Counted from the stretch's first letter, positions 44,288-54,284 are shown. The stretch is DNA of 64,000 nt from Wukongibacter sp050859025 (GCF_050859025.1 NZ_CP138200.1:5518001-5582000); one strand, 5' to 3'. A program made the numbers and translations. The notes: generated by a model not told the origin, from the letters alone.

Positions 44288-45301
44288 TTATTTATCCTCA
44301 ATCTCACTAATATTCTTCAATATGATTGAAATCGTTCCATCCATATTTGACATAAATTCTACCTTGTCCTTCCTAGATAAAAATGATGCCGGCAGTTTAA
44401 TCTCAATACCATCACTAGTTACTAAACGCTGTTTTCTCATTACTTTTTTCTCTACATTTTCAGTCACGGAGAGGTTTTTTTCCTTTAATCCTCTTTTTTC
44501 TATCTCTTCATTATATATCTGCTGTATTTCTGTATTTCCCTTAAATACCTTATCTCCTACTTCTTCAATATTGATCGTCATAGAGTCTTCAAAGCTTTCA
44601 GCAATTGCATTCTTTATCTCAGCCATCTTTGTTACATCATCATTACAATATTTTTTTACTACTTTTTTAGATGCTTTATTTATAATATCTATCTTTTCTT
44701 TATCAGATAAGGCTTCCGTTGATTCAAGTATATCCTTTGATATATAGAATTGTTTTTCTCCATCTATTTCATACTTCTTTTCCCTTAGCAATATTGAAAG
44801 ATCATCCATATTTACAAGTATACACTCATCAATCTTTTGTGTTGACAAGGGGAGTGCAGTCTTTTGCTTAACTATCCTTACTTCTCTCCCATCTTGACTC
44901 TCATCTATATAATGTATGTAAGAATCTTTATAGTTTAGTTTTAAAATACCAAGATATTTTGAATTATCCTTCTTAAACAAGGCACATATCAAGTCTGCCG
45001 AAGGAATCTCAGGGTTTTTGTTCATAAATTCGTAGATTGTAGAAGCAATATCTTTAGTTACTGGAATAAAATCCTCTTGACCATGCTTGAGCTTTAAACA
45101 ATTTTTGCTAAATTGATTTTCGTCGTTAGTAAAGTATACCTTTTTCAAATCTATGTCTTTAAATATTCTAAAAATATGCTTTTCTATATATTCATGCATA
45201 TCGGAATCTATTTCATAGTTAAAGTCCGATAAAACTGGCGATCCAACAGCTCCATCTAATATGTGAACGATTAGCTTTTCTACTAATATATTGCTATCCA
45301 T
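44288..45301 (-). CDS. nucleoid-associated protein (NdpA/YejK-like)
   Basis: This 337-residue protein matches the 37-kDa nucleoid-associated family. It opens with VEKLIVHILDGAVGSPVLSDF, typical of the family, and has YLGILKLNYKDSYIH, IVKQKTALPLSTQKIDECILVN and a C-terminal part with SDGIEIKLPASFLSRKDKVEF. It probably binds the chromosome; the exact function is not established in Firmicutes. Length and ends agree with relatives. The start has AAGGAGG. A terminator hairpin begins 4 bases after the stop. Confidence 0.8.
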   Translation of the reverse strand: MDSNILVEKLIVHILDGAVGSPVLSDFNYEIDSDMHEYIEKHIFRIFKDIDLKKVYFTNDENQFSKNCLKLKHGQEDFIPVTKDIASTIYEFMNKNPEIPSADLICALFKKDNSKYLGILKLNYKDSYIHYIDESQDGREVRIVKQKTALPLSTQKIDECILVNMDDLSILLREKKYEIDGEKQFYISKDILESTEALSDKEKIDIINKASKKVVKKYCNDDVTKMAEIKNAIAESFEDSMTINIEEVGDKVFKGNTEIQQIYNEEIEKRGLKEKNLSVTENVEKKVMRKQRLVTSDGIEIKLPASFLSRKDKVEFMSNMDGTISIILKNISEIEDK

Positions 45302-45424
45302 ATTTTTTCCTCCTTAAGGAATAAGTATATTGCATTCCATATAAAAGCTTACTAGAATATATGATATTTTTCAACTTGAATTTTTTGATAATCTATACAC
45401 TTTCATAGGTTTAGGTTATAATAA

Positions 45425-45525
45425 TATAGAGATTCGAGTGGGACTACTAACTTATACATATCAATAATTCCCAAAACCATCGAGGCTTTTGATATATATA
45501 AATTGAGTTCTGTTAGAAACAAGCA
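45425..45525. repeat. repeat family A, copy upstream of the AUC-start gene
   Basis: ATATAGAGATTCGAGTGGG, then ACTAACTTATACATATCA, faces TTTTGATATATATAAATTGAG, then TTCTGTTAGAAAC. The right end is shortened and has diverged. The copy lies between the divergent nucleoid-protein and zinc-ribbon genes. Confidence 0.65.
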
Positions 45526-45564
45526 GCATCAAGATTTAATGAACCTTAATGGAGGGTGATACTA

Positions 45565-45792
45565 ATCAGCGATCAATTATCTATATTTTCTATAATGGAA
45601 AAACCCAAGGAAGTTAAGGATAAGGCTATACCTGAGGGCTTCGATTTAAAACCTGGAGAGCTTTACTGTCCTTATTGTAGACAAAAAGCGGTATTTATAA
45701 AGGATAAAAAAAATGGAGTTCATAAATGCAGCTTTTGTGGTATTAGTAAAAATGATTATTGGGTTAAAAAAGTAAATAAGATTAGAAAATAG
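45565..45792 (+). CDS. small zinc-ribbon protein with probable AUC start
   Basis: This protein of about 75 residues has two Cys pairs, CPYC and CSFC, separated by 17-18 residues, which should bind one zinc. The tail is basic (WVKKVNKIRK). GGAGGGTGAT is a strong ribosome binding site at 45551-45560. The codon at the right distance, in frame, is ATC at 45565, and the peptide from there (ISDQLSIFSIMEKPK) looks natural. A GTG at 45556 overlaps the ribosome binding site, and the first in-frame ATG (45595) has no site. Either initiation is at AUC or an ATG has mutated. It has no partner gene. Confidence 0.6.
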   Translation: MSDQLSIFSIMEKPKEVKDKAIPEGFDLKPGELYCPYCRQKAVFIKDKKNGVHKCSFCGISKNDYWVKKVNKIRK

Positions 45793-45812
45793 TAAAATTT
45801 TTGTATAATATT

Positions 45813-45850
45813 AATTCCCATATACATATTGAAATATGTACATGGGAATT
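45813..45850. terminator. hairpin between the zinc-ribbon gene and the glycogen operon
   Basis: AATTCCCAT and ATGGGAATT form the base of a stem continued by TACAT/ATGTA. The T-tracts on both strands are weak. It is the only candidate to stop both converging transcripts. Confidence 0.55.
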
Positions 45851-45870
45851 TAACTCGAATAACTTAGATG

Positions 45871-47787
45871 TCAGGTTATATTTTTATATAATATATAGGT
45901 CGATATAGGTGGAACGCTGACTTCATCTATGAAGCCTTTTGTTCCATGCAATATTCCATTGGGATTTGCTTCAGACTCATTAGCAATTACCTTCCATTCT
46001 CCCTTCAAAGGTAGTCTAATTTTAACGTTTTTTCTATTAGCATTATGGATAATTAGTATGTGATTATAATCTTCTCTATATGGAGAATTTAAAAGATATG
46101 CTACAGTATTTTCTGGAGCATAAATGAACTGTAGGCTGTTTCTTATATCCTCAGCTCTATCTAAACTCATTACTCTTTGACTTTTTCTAATGGCAATTAA
46201 TCCCTTTATATATTCATGGTTCTCAGTATATTTTTTCTTCCTACTCCAGCATATTTTATTTATTTCGTCACCTGCATTATAGCTATTATGATTTCCTTCT
46301 TTAGTTCTTAGGAATTCTGTTCCACCTTGAATAAATGGTATTCCTTGGGAAGTAAGTATAATAGACAATGCTAATCTATTCATTCTTTCCCTTTCTCCAT
46401 CTGTAGCTTCTAAATTACTCTTTTCAATTTTGTCAAACAGAGTTAAATTGTCATGGGAACTGACATAATTTATAGTTTCAATAGGCTGTTCAGCAAATCC
46501 GCATAATCCAGCATCATATTGTATGCTTCCGACAATTCCCTTTTTTATTTCATTTTCTATTCCCCATCTTCCATTTATAAACCCTAAGACGGTCCCATCA
46601 TTGTCTCCCTTTAAGGAGTTTCTAAAATCATCATTAAATACAGCTATTTCAGTTCCTCTTTGTTTTCCTTTTCTGAACTGCATATCATAGGATAGTGATG
46701 TATCTCCACCAGTCCAAGGCTCACCATAAATCAAAATATCTGGATTAATTTCCTTAAGCTCCTTCAATACATCTCTCATTGTGTCTATATCATGAAGAGC
46801 CATCAAATCGAATCTAAATCCATCTATCTTATATTCATCAGCCCAAAATTTTACTGAATCTACTATAAATTTCCTCATCATAGGCCTTTCAGATGCAGTT
46901 TCATTCCCGCATCCAGAACCATTTGTATACCTTCCATTTATGTCAGTACGATAATAGTATTTAGGTGCCAATATTTCAAAGGGGTTTCTCCTCATGCTGA
47001 AGGTATGATTATATACAACATCCATGACTACTCGTAAACCATTTTCATGCAATACTTTTATCATCTCTTTAAACTCTTTAATTCTAATTGATCCATCATA
47101 TGGATTTGTAGCATATGACCCCTCTGGTACATTGTATAGATATGGATCATATCCCCAATTGTATTCATATTCCTCTGTTTCGTCAACACTGGCAAAATCG
47201 AATACTGGCAATAGATGTACATGGGTGATCCCTAAGTCCTTTAGATGATCTACCCCTGTTGCTATACCACATATTGATTTAGTCCCCTTCTCTGTAAATG
47301 CCAAATATTTTCCTTTATTTTTAATACCGGATTTCTCATCAATGGAAAAGTCTCTTACATGTACTTCATAAATAATAGCTTCACTTGCTTTAACAGTTCC
47401 AATTGTTTTATGGTTCACCCATCCTTCAGGATTAGTTGTACTAAAATCTACAATCATTCCCTTTTTACCATTTGCAGTAGAGCCCTTTGTATAGGGATCT
47501 GGAATTTCGATTTCATTTCCGTCTACTACTACGATATAGTTATAATATTTATTTTTATAGTCACCTTCTAGTCTTAATTCCCATACCCCTTTATCTTTCT
47601 TAATCATTGGGAATATTTCTCCATTATTGTCATTATAATTATTATAAACTATAACCTTTATACTTTCTCTAGTAGGTGCCCACACTTTAAATACCGTGTA
47701 TTCCTTATTGTAATTTGCTCCTAGGTCTTGGCCTTTATAAAAAGATTCCTTCCACTCCCTCAAGTCATAACCCAATTTATATTGCAC
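45871..47787 (-). CDS. pulA: type I pullulanase
   Basis: This enzyme of up to 638 residues hydrolyses alpha-1,6 branches of glycogen. An N-terminal CBM48-like domain (TVFKVWAPTRESIKVIVYN) precedes the GH13 barrel, which has the type I marker YNWGYDP. The catalytic Asp is in DGFRFDLMALHD, the Glu in IYGEPWTGG and the transition-state Asp in SSHDNLTLFD. It lacks a signal peptide, so it acts in the cytoplasm on stored glycogen. The GTG at 47787 overlaps AAGGAG; TTG at 47775 (then GYDLREWKES) is a more likely start. It is the last gene of the glycogen operon, 45 bases after glgP. Confidence 0.9.
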   Translation of the reverse strand: MQYKLGYDLREWKESFYKGQDLGANYNKEYTVFKVWAPTRESIKVIVYNNYNDNNGEIFPMIKKDKGVWELRLEGDYKNKYYNYIVVVDGNEIEIPDPYTKGSTANGKKGMIVDFSTTNPEGWVNHKTIGTVKASEAIIYEVHVRDFSIDEKSGIKNKGKYLAFTEKGTKSICGIATGVDHLKDLGITHVHLLPVFDFASVDETEEYEYNWGYDPYLYNVPEGSYATNPYDGSIRIKEFKEMIKVLHENGLRVVMDVVYNHTFSMRRNPFEILAPKYYYRTDINGRYTNGSGCGNETASERPMMRKFIVDSVKFWADEYKIDGFRFDLMALHDIDTMRDVLKELKEINPDILIYGEPWTGGDTSLSYDMQFRKGKQRGTEIAVFNDDFRNSLKGDNDGTVLGFINGRWGIENEIKKGIVGSIQYDAGLCGFAEQPIETINYVSSHDNLTLFDKIEKSNLEATDGERERMNRLALSIILTSQGIPFIQGGTEFLRTKEGNHNSYNAGDEINKICWSRKKKYTENHEYIKGLIAIRKSQRVMSLDRAEDIRNSLQFIYAPENTVAYLLNSPYREDYNHILIIHNANRKNVKIRLPLKGEWKVIANESEANPNGILHGTKGFIDEVSVPPISTYILYKNIT

Positions 47788-47832
47788 TCCTTAAAGGCTT
47801 AACAAAATTTTCAACCCAAATTGTCTACGGAT

Positions 47833-50280
47833 TTAATTACGACTTTTACTTATGTCAGGGAACAGACTCATATCCCATATTTGTGAAGCATATTCATATA
47901 TTGTTCTATCGCTAGAAAATATTCCCGAACAGCCAATATTGACTATAGCCATCTCTCCCCATTTTGATTTCTCCCTATACAGTTTATCTATTTTCTCTTG
48001 GGCCTCTACATAGGAGTCAAAGTCTTTTAAAACAAAGTATTCATCATTATGTTTAAGAAGTGAGTCATATATGATTAAAAATTCTTCATACTTTACGGGA
48101 AAAAATCCATCTATCAACTGATTAAGTACAGTCTTAAGCCTTATATCTTTATTATATAACTCTATGGAATTATATGTTCCACTACTATAAAGTTCAAATA
48201 TTTCTCTTTCTTTTAAACCGAAAATTACTATATTTTCATCACCAACAGCATTTTTTATTTCAACATTGGCACCATCAAGAGTTGCTACGGTAATTGCTCC
48301 ATTCATCATAAATTTCATATTACCAGTACCCGATGCCTCCTTTGTCGTTGTTGATAACTGCTCACTAACGTTGGCTGCTGGTATTATATATTCTGCCAAA
48401 GCTACTCCATAATTCTCCATAAATATAACCTTTAGCTTATCTTTGATTCTCCTATCATTATTTACTTTATCAGCTAGGCTATTAATTAGTTTTATTGTCT
48501 GTTTTGCTATGTAATATCCAGGTGCAGCCTTTCCTGCAAATATGAAGGTTCTTGGAATTATATCCAGCTCTGGATTTTCAATAAGCCTATTATATAAATA
48601 CATTATATGTAGTACATTTAATTTCTGCCTCTTATATTCATGGATACGTTTTGCTTGAATGCTAAATATTGATTTAGGATCTACTTCTATTCCATATTTT
48701 CCTCTAATCATATTTGCAAGCCTGCACTTATTATTTTGTTTTATTTTATATATCTGTTCTTTGAATGAGGAATCCTCTTTAAGCTTTAATAGTCTACTTA
48801 ATCTCGTTGGAATTTCTATCCAAGTCCCTCCTATAGCTTCGCTAATTAGATTTGCTAATCTAGGATTACATTTTAGAAGCCATCTTCTATGGGTGATTCC
48901 ATTGGTCTTATTATTAAATTTTTGTGGATATATATTGTAAAAGTTCTTAAACTCCTGCTTTTTTAATATTTCCGTATGCAGCTTTGCTACCCCATTTACG
49001 CTATGGCTACCTATAATCGCTAAGTGAGCCATCTTTATTTGATCATTGGAAATAATCGACATCTGCTCTATGCTTTGAAAATCTCCATTATATCTTGTAT
49101 CCCATAATTCTTTGCAAAATCTTTCATTTATCTCATTTATTATCATAAATATACGAGGCAGTAGGGTTTTGAACATATTTATATTCCATTTTTCTGAAGC
49201 CTCTGCCATAATAGTGTGATTTGTATATGATATAGTTCTAGTAGTTACACTCCAAGCCTTATCCCACCCAAGATTTTCTTCATCCATCAATATTCTCATC
49301 AGCTCTGGTATAGCAATGGCAGGATGGGTATCATTAATATGTAGTGCAACATAATCGTCTAGGTCTTCTATTGGCTTTTTAAGTTTTTTAAATGTTCTAA
49401 TTATACTTTGTATTCCAGCAGAAACTAGAAAATATTCTTGCTTAAGCCTTAACATTCTTCCTTCATCAAAAGAATCATTTGGATATAAGACTTGTGAAAT
49501 TGATTCAATGGAATGCTTTTTTTCAAAGGCTTTCAGATACTCGCCTCTGCTAAATGTGCTATAATCAAATTCTTGTTTTTGAGGCTCTGCACTCCATAGT
49601 CTCAAAGTATTTACAATGTTATTTCTATATCCAACTATGGGTGTGTCGTATGGAACTGCTAGAATGGACTCATAGTTTTCATGAATAAATTTTAAATTGT
49701 CATTCTCCTTTAATACTTTTATTTCTCCACCAAATTTTACTTCTACGGCTTTGCTTGTTCTCCTGATTTCCCACAATATTTCATTTTGAAGCCACTTATC
49801 TGGAAACTCTACCTGATATCCATCTATTATTTTCTGTTCAAAAAGACCGTATTTATATCTTATACCACATCCATGTCCAGATATGCCAATAGAGGCTATT
49901 GAGTCTAGAAAACAAGCCGCTAATCTCCCTAGACCTCCGTTTCCTAGTCCTGGGTCCTTTTCAACCTCTTCTATTTTATCTAGGTTTATTCCTAATTCCT
50001 TAAGCCCTTGTTCACATATCTCTTTTATTCCCAAATTTATAAGATTACTTATTAGCAATTTCCCTATTAAAAATTCCATAGAAAAGTAGTAAACCTGCTT
50101 TTCTTTGTTCTTAACATATTTTTTATTGGTTTCTACCCAATTTTCGTATATATAGTCTCTTATTAAGCTAGCTAAAGCGTAATATTTATCTAGGTCTGAA
50201 GCTTCGTCAATCCTATTGGCTCTTTCATATTCTAACTTCTTTATAAAATCCATCTTGAACTTTTCTTTGGTTAGTTTCAT
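47833..50280 (-). CDS. glgP: glycogen phosphorylase
   Basis: This 815-residue PLP enzyme releases glucose-1-phosphate from glycogen chains. The catalytic part has NGGLGRLAACFLDS, the PLP-binding Lys in EASGTGNMKFMMNG and TLDGANVEI, and FSIQAKRIHEYKRQ. The length is normal for bacterial GlgP. Allosteric residues of the muscle enzyme are not expected. The start has GGTGG seven bases upstream. It lies 191 bases after glgA, a gap filled by repeat B, and 45 bases before pulA, so phosphorolysis and debranching are coupled. Confidence 0.95.
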   Translation of the reverse strand: MKLTKEKFKMDFIKKLEYERANRIDEASDLDKYYALASLIRDYIYENWVETNKKYVKNKEKQVYYFSMEFLIGKLLISNLINLGIKEICEQGLKELGINLDKIEEVEKDPGLGNGGLGRLAACFLDSIASIGISGHGCGIRYKYGLFEQKIIDGYQVEFPDKWLQNEILWEIRRTSKAVEVKFGGEIKVLKENDNLKFIHENYESILAVPYDTPIVGYRNNIVNTLRLWSAEPQKQEFDYSTFSRGEYLKAFEKKHSIESISQVLYPNDSFDEGRMLRLKQEYFLVSAGIQSIIRTFKKLKKPIEDLDDYVALHINDTHPAIAIPELMRILMDEENLGWDKAWSVTTRTISYTNHTIMAEASEKWNINMFKTLLPRIFMIINEINERFCKELWDTRYNGDFQSIEQMSIISNDQIKMAHLAIIGSHSVNGVAKLHTEILKKQEFKNFYNIYPQKFNNKTNGITHRRWLLKCNPRLANLISEAIGGTWIEIPTRLSRLLKLKEDSSFKEQIYKIKQNNKCRLANMIRGKYGIEVDPKSIFSIQAKRIHEYKRQKLNVLHIMYLYNRLIENPELDIIPRTFIFAGKAAPGYYIAKQTIKLINSLADKVNNDRRIKDKLKVIFMENYGVALAEYIIPAANVSEQLSTTTKEASGTGNMKFMMNGAITVATLDGANVEIKNAVGDENIVIFGLKEREIFELYSSGTYNSIELYNKDIRLKTVLNQLIDGFFPVKYEEFLIIYDSLLKHNDEYFVLKDFDSYVEAQEKIDKLYREKSKWGEMAIVNIGCSGIFSSDRTIYEYASQIWDMSLFPDISKSRN

Positions 50281-50305
50281 AGAACCACCAACCTTCTTTT
50301 AGATG

Positions 50306-50428
50306 AGGAAATTGCATAATTTTGACTTGACTGAGTTGCACAATAAATATGGTATAGCTTTAGAAACTTTAAGACTAGACTATATAGTAGTAAGTCTTTA
50401 AGTATGGTAATTATGCAATTTGCTCAGA
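50306..50428. repeat. repeat family B, copy 1
   Basis: The ends GAAATTGCATAATTTTGACTTGACT and GGTAATTATGCAATTTGCTCA are inverted relative to each other. Both match the copy at 63151-63313, while the middle differs. It is inserted between glgA and glgP. A hairpin with AGACTAGAC/GTAAGTCTT-like arms is inside. Confidence 0.6.
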
Positions 50429-50471
50429 TAATTAACTCCAAGCTTTAAGGTTACATATCCACGCTAAAAAA

Positions 50472-51908
50472 TTATGAACACAATTTCTCATATAATCCTT
50501 TATAAGCTTCCGCCGATCTTCTCCAGCTATAATCTCCATTCATAGCATTTGACACTATTTTCTTCCATGTATTTTTATCTTCGTAAAACCCAAGTGCCCT
50601 TTTAATTGTATAGAGCATGTCATGGGCATTGTAGTTAGTAAAGCTAAATCCATTACCTTTACCTGTATATTCATTATATGGTATAACCGTATCCTTTAAT
50701 CCACCAGTCTCTCTTACAATTGGAAGAGTACCATACCTAAGAGCAATAAGCTGACTCAATCCACATGGTTCAAATTTTGAAGGCATAACAAACATATCGG
50801 AAGCAGCATAAATTTTATGAGCTAGGGATTCATCAAATAAAATTTGAGTTGAGATTTTTTGTGGATATTTATGTTGATATTCCCTCAGCTTACCTTCAAA
50901 ATATGCCTCTCCAGTTCCAAGAATGACTATCTGGATATTTTCCTCAAGCAGTTCATCTAGCACATGTAGTATCAAGTCTAAACCCTTCATATGGGCCAAT
51001 CTTGATACTATCCCTATTAAGGGTACATCTTTTCTCTCAGGAAGATTTAGTAGCCTTTGAATATCAATCTTATTTTCTTGCTTTCTTTCATAGCAATCGC
51101 TATTATACTCTAAAAATATATGTTCATCCTTCTCTGGATTATATAAATCATAATCTATCCCATTTACAATTCCATATAAATCATTTCTTCTAGCTCTTAT
51201 AAGTCCATCAAGGTTTTCTCCAAAATATTTATATTGTATTTCATCTGCATAGGTTTTACTAACTGTAGTAACTATATCAGAATATTTTATTCCTCCTTTT
51301 ATAAAGCTTATTCCTCCAAAAAATTCAAGAGCATCTGGATGGTAATATTCCATTCTAAGGTTTAATAAATCTCCTAATATCTCTTTTGGAAATACCCCTT
51401 GGTATTTTAAATTATGTATGGTAAAAGCGGTTTTTATATTGGAATACTGATGATTATTTCTATACTGTATATTTAATAGAGGACTTATCATTCCTGTATG
51501 CCAGTCATTACAATGTATGATGTTCGGTTTAAAATTCAAATTCTCTATCATCTCTAGAACAGCTCTACAAAAAAAAGAATACCGCTCTCCATCATCATAA
51601 TAAGAATTATATCCACCATCTCTTTTAAAATAATACTCGTTATCTACGAAGTAAAATGGAATCCCATCATACTCTAAATACTCTATGCCACAGTACTGGT
51701 TTCTCCATCCAACCTTTACATTAAAGCTCTTTAAAAAAGTCATTTCTTTTTTAAACTCTTGTGGAATTTGTAGATATTTAGGAATCACTACTCTAACATC
51801 TATCCCTATCTGTCTTAATGCCTTTGGTAAAGAAAAAGCTACATCTGCAAGCCCACCACTCTTTATAAATGGAACGGCTTCAAAGGCAGCATATAGTACC
51901 TTATACAT
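50472..51908 (-). CDS. glgA: glycogen synthase
   Basis: This 478-residue GT5 enzyme adds glucose from ADP-glucose to glycogen. It has the N-terminal KSGGLADV, where KxGGL binds the nucleoside diphosphate, then FTIHNLKYQGVFP, GIVSRLAHMKGLDL and the C-terminal PSKFEPCGLSQLIALRYG with the catalytic Glu. The length is typical. The start has GGGGGGA. It follows glgD by 18 bases. Confidence 0.95.
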   Translation of the reverse strand: MYKVLYAAFEAVPFIKSGGLADVAFSLPKALRQIGIDVRVVIPKYLQIPQEFKKEMTFLKSFNVKVGWRNQYCGIEYLEYDGIPFYFVDNEYYFKRDGGYNSYYDDGERYSFFCRAVLEMIENLNFKPNIIHCNDWHTGMISPLLNIQYRNNHQYSNIKTAFTIHNLKYQGVFPKEILGDLLNLRMEYYHPDALEFFGGISFIKGGIKYSDIVTTVSKTYADEIQYKYFGENLDGLIRARRNDLYGIVNGIDYDLYNPEKDEHIFLEYNSDCYERKQENKIDIQRLLNLPERKDVPLIGIVSRLAHMKGLDLILHVLDELLEENIQIVILGTGEAYFEGKLREYQHKYPQKISTQILFDESLAHKIYAASDMFVMPSKFEPCGLSQLIALRYGTLPIVRETGGLKDTVIPYNEYTGKGNGFSFTNYNAHDMLYTIKRALGFYEDKNTWKKIVSNAMNGDYSWRRSAEAYKGLYEKLCS

Positions 51909-51926
51909 TTTTATCCCCCCAACGCT

Positions 51927-53045
51927 TTATAATCTCATATTTTTTTTCACTACAAATGGATTGCTTTTATCTCCGCTAAGTACCTTACCCTTTGTTATGT
52001 AAACATATTTATCAAGTATTACATCCTTTAAATATACACACTCTTCAATGGTGCTTTTACGCATAATAATACTATCTTTAACAACAGCACCTCTCTCAAT
52101 TTTTACTCCTCTTCCAATAATACTGTTTTCAACAACTCCTTCAATGATACAGCCATTTGCTACAAGGGAGTTTGTAATCCTTGCACTATCAGTGTACTCA
52201 GTTGGGGGCTCGTTTTTGACTTTTGTATATATTAAACCATTCTTATGGAATAACTCCTGTGAAACCTCTATATCTAATAATTCCATATTTGTTCTGTAAT
52301 AATTCTGTATAGAATTGACACATGACAAATAGCCATTGAAGGGATAGGCGTTTACATTTAGTTTACTAATACTCTGTAGTATTGCTTGCTTTAAATATTG
52401 GCTGCTCCCAGTAGCTATACTATTCTTAATTATCTCTAATAACAGACCCTTCTTCATGATATATGTTTCCATAGACATATTATAAAATTTTGTAGTTCCA
52501 GTATTTCTTCCTATATTTAGAACCTTATCCCTTTCATCTAAATTTAGGGTATCGCAATTTAAAAACTTATGATAATTATTTTCCATTTTCTTGTACATAA
52601 TTGTAATATCTGCTCCAGTTTCCTTGTGATATTTAAAAACCTCAGCATAATTAGCATTACATATCATATAACTTCGTGCCAAAAGAACATAACTCTGCTT
52701 ACTATGTTCTAGGTAATCCATATGATTCTTAAAGTTTTCTATATCTCCATTATGAAAGGTTAAATTATGTAAATTTATTACTGGATTGAGTACAAATAGT
52801 CCATCTATTTTTCTATCTAAGTCCCAGTCCTTACCCGTTTCTATATGATCCATTAAAGAACGACTTTTTCCTTGGGTAAATATTGCTACATTGTGTATAC
52901 CGGCATTAACCATATTTGATAAGGTGAAATCTATAACTCTATTTCTACCTGCAATAGGTATCGTAGCAATTGGTCTATTATAGGTAAGTTCTTTTATTGC
53001 TTCCTCACTCTCACTAAGATTAATTATCCCCATAAGATCCTTCAC
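51927..53045 (-). CDS. glgD: glucose-1-phosphate adenylyltransferase regulatory-type subunit
   Basis: This 372-residue protein is the partner of GlgC in Firmicutes. It has the nucleotidyltransferase fold (PIAGRNRVIDFTLSNMVNAGI) and a left-handed beta-helix C-terminus. It lacks the GGxGxRL-type loop at the beginning that GlgC has, so it is probably not catalytic alone. It uses a GTG start with AAGGGGGA at a good distance; an overlapping ATG is out of frame. It lies 38 bases after glgC and forms a heteromeric ADP-glucose synthase with it. Confidence 0.93.
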   Translation of the reverse strand: MKDLMGIINLSESEEAIKELTYNRPIATIPIAGRNRVIDFTLSNMVNAGIHNVAIFTQGKSRSLMDHIETGKDWDLDRKIDGLFVLNPVINLHNLTFHNGDIENFKNHMDYLEHSKQSYVLLARSYMICNANYAEVFKYHKETGADITIMYKKMENNYHKFLNCDTLNLDERDKVLNIGRNTGTTKFYNMSMETYIMKKGLLLEIIKNSIATGSSQYLKQAILQSISKLNVNAYPFNGYLSCVNSIQNYYRTNMELLDIEVSQELFHKNGLIYTKVKNEPPTEYTDSARITNSLVANGCIIEGVVENSIIGRGVKIERGAVVKDSIIMRKSTIEECVYLKDVILDKYVYITKGKVLSGDKSNPFVVKKNMRL

Positions 53046-53083
53046 ATTTTATCCCCCTTTGTGATTTAGATGGCTTATTTCCT

Positions 53084-54208
53084 TTATTCATTTATTACAA
53101 TTATCTCATCTTGACCTTCACTTGATATCTCACTTCCCTGTTTTACTATAACTCCACTCATAACTATGGCCTTATTTACTAAAACCTTATCTTCAATTTT
53201 TACGTTAGGCATAATTATAGAGTCGATTACCTTCGAATCCTTTCCAATATAAACACCTGGAAACAATACAGAGTTTTCTACTTGACCATGTACAATACAG
53301 CCTTCATTTAACATAGATGATTTAACACTACCAGTGCTACTTACGTAATGAGGTGGACTAGTCGGATTATTAGAATAAATTTTCCAACTGCGGTCATGTA
53401 GGTTAAGCTCATTGTCTTTCTTTAATAAGTCCATATTGGCTTCCCATAGACTTCGAACTGTCCCCACATCCTTCCAATAGGCATTAAATATATATGCATA
53501 TATATTTAACCCATTATTTAACATTTTGGGTATGATGTTTTTACCAAAATCATTGCTTGAATTCCCATCTTCCTCATCCTCGATTAAATATTGCTTAAGT
53601 ACCTTCCAATTGAATATATATACTCCCATTGAAGCTAAATTACTTTTTGGATTTTTAGGCTTCTCATAAAACTCATATATTTTCTCATTTTCATCTATAT
53701 TCATTATTCCAAACCTATGGGCTTCATCAAAGGGAACTTCTATAACTGCAATTGTCGCATCTGCAGATTTTTGTTTATGATGTTCAAGTAATAGTGAATA
53801 GTCCATTTTATAAATATGGTCGCCGGACAAAATCAAAACATACTCAGCATTATACTTATCTATAAAGTCCATATTCTCATATATTGCATTTGCAGTACCT
53901 CTATACCATCTGCCGCCCTTCGGTCCCACATAAGGCTGTAGAATTGTCACACCTCCATCTCTTCTGTCTAAATCCCATGGACTTCCAATTCCTATATATG
54001 AGTTTAATACTTGAGGTTGATACTGGGTTAAGACCCCCACTGTATCAATGTCTGAATTTGAACAATTACTTAATGTAAAATCTATTATTCTATATTTCCC
54101 TCCAAAAGGTACAGCAGGCTTTGCTAATTTTCTAGTCAATTTCTTTAGCCTTGATCCTTGACCTCCAGCTAACAACATAGCAACGATCTCCTTTTCCTGA
54201 GTTCTCAT
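53084..54208 (-). CDS. glgC: glucose-1-phosphate adenylyltransferase catalytic subunit
   Basis: This 374-residue enzyme makes ADP-glucose from glucose-1-phosphate and ATP, the committed step of glycogen synthesis. It has the pyrophosphorylase loop LLAGGQGSRLKKLTRKLAKPAVPFGGKYRIIDF, of which the first 15 residues are decisive. GDHIYKMDYS and FYEKPKNPKS are the glucose-1-phosphate motifs, and a beta-helix C-terminus follows. The start has AAAGGGGGA. It is separated from glgB by 268 bases that contain a terminator-like hairpin. Confidence 0.95.
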   Translation of the reverse strand: MRTQEKEIVAMLLAGGQGSRLKKLTRKLAKPAVPFGGKYRIIDFTLSNCSNSDIDTVGVLTQYQPQVLNSYIGIGSPWDLDRRDGGVTILQPYVGPKGGRWYRGTANAIYENMDFIDKYNAEYVLILSGDHIYKMDYSLLLEHHKQKSADATIAVIEVPFDEAHRFGIMNIDENEKIYEFYEKPKNPKSNLASMGVYIFNWKVLKQYLIEDEEDGNSSNDFGKNIIPKMLNNGLNIYAYIFNAYWKDVGTVRSLWEANMDLLKKDNELNLHDRSWKIYSNNPTSPPHYVSSTGSVKSSMLNEGCIVHGQVENSVLFPGVYIGKDSKVIDSIIMPNVKIEDKVLVNKAIVMSGVIVKQGSEISSEGQDEIIVINE

Positions 54209-54245
54209 AAGTTTATCCCCCTTTAGATGTTAGTTATAGCTTCTT

Positions 54246-54284
54246 TATCAAAAAAGTCCTTGATGAATATTCTCAAGGTTGGTT
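54246..54284 (-). terminator. internal terminator between glgB and glgC
   Basis: On the minus strand CCTTGA pairs with TCAAGG around 9 bases, extended by A/T pairs, and ACTTTTTTG follows. It would partly stop transcripts from glgB. A separate promoter for glgC was not located. Confidence 0.6.

Noticed and set aside
44117..44329. A 70-codon plus-strand reading frame
   Set aside because: It runs through the structured RNA-like element and its flanking hairpin, has no ribosome binding site and its sequence is explained by the RNA stems.
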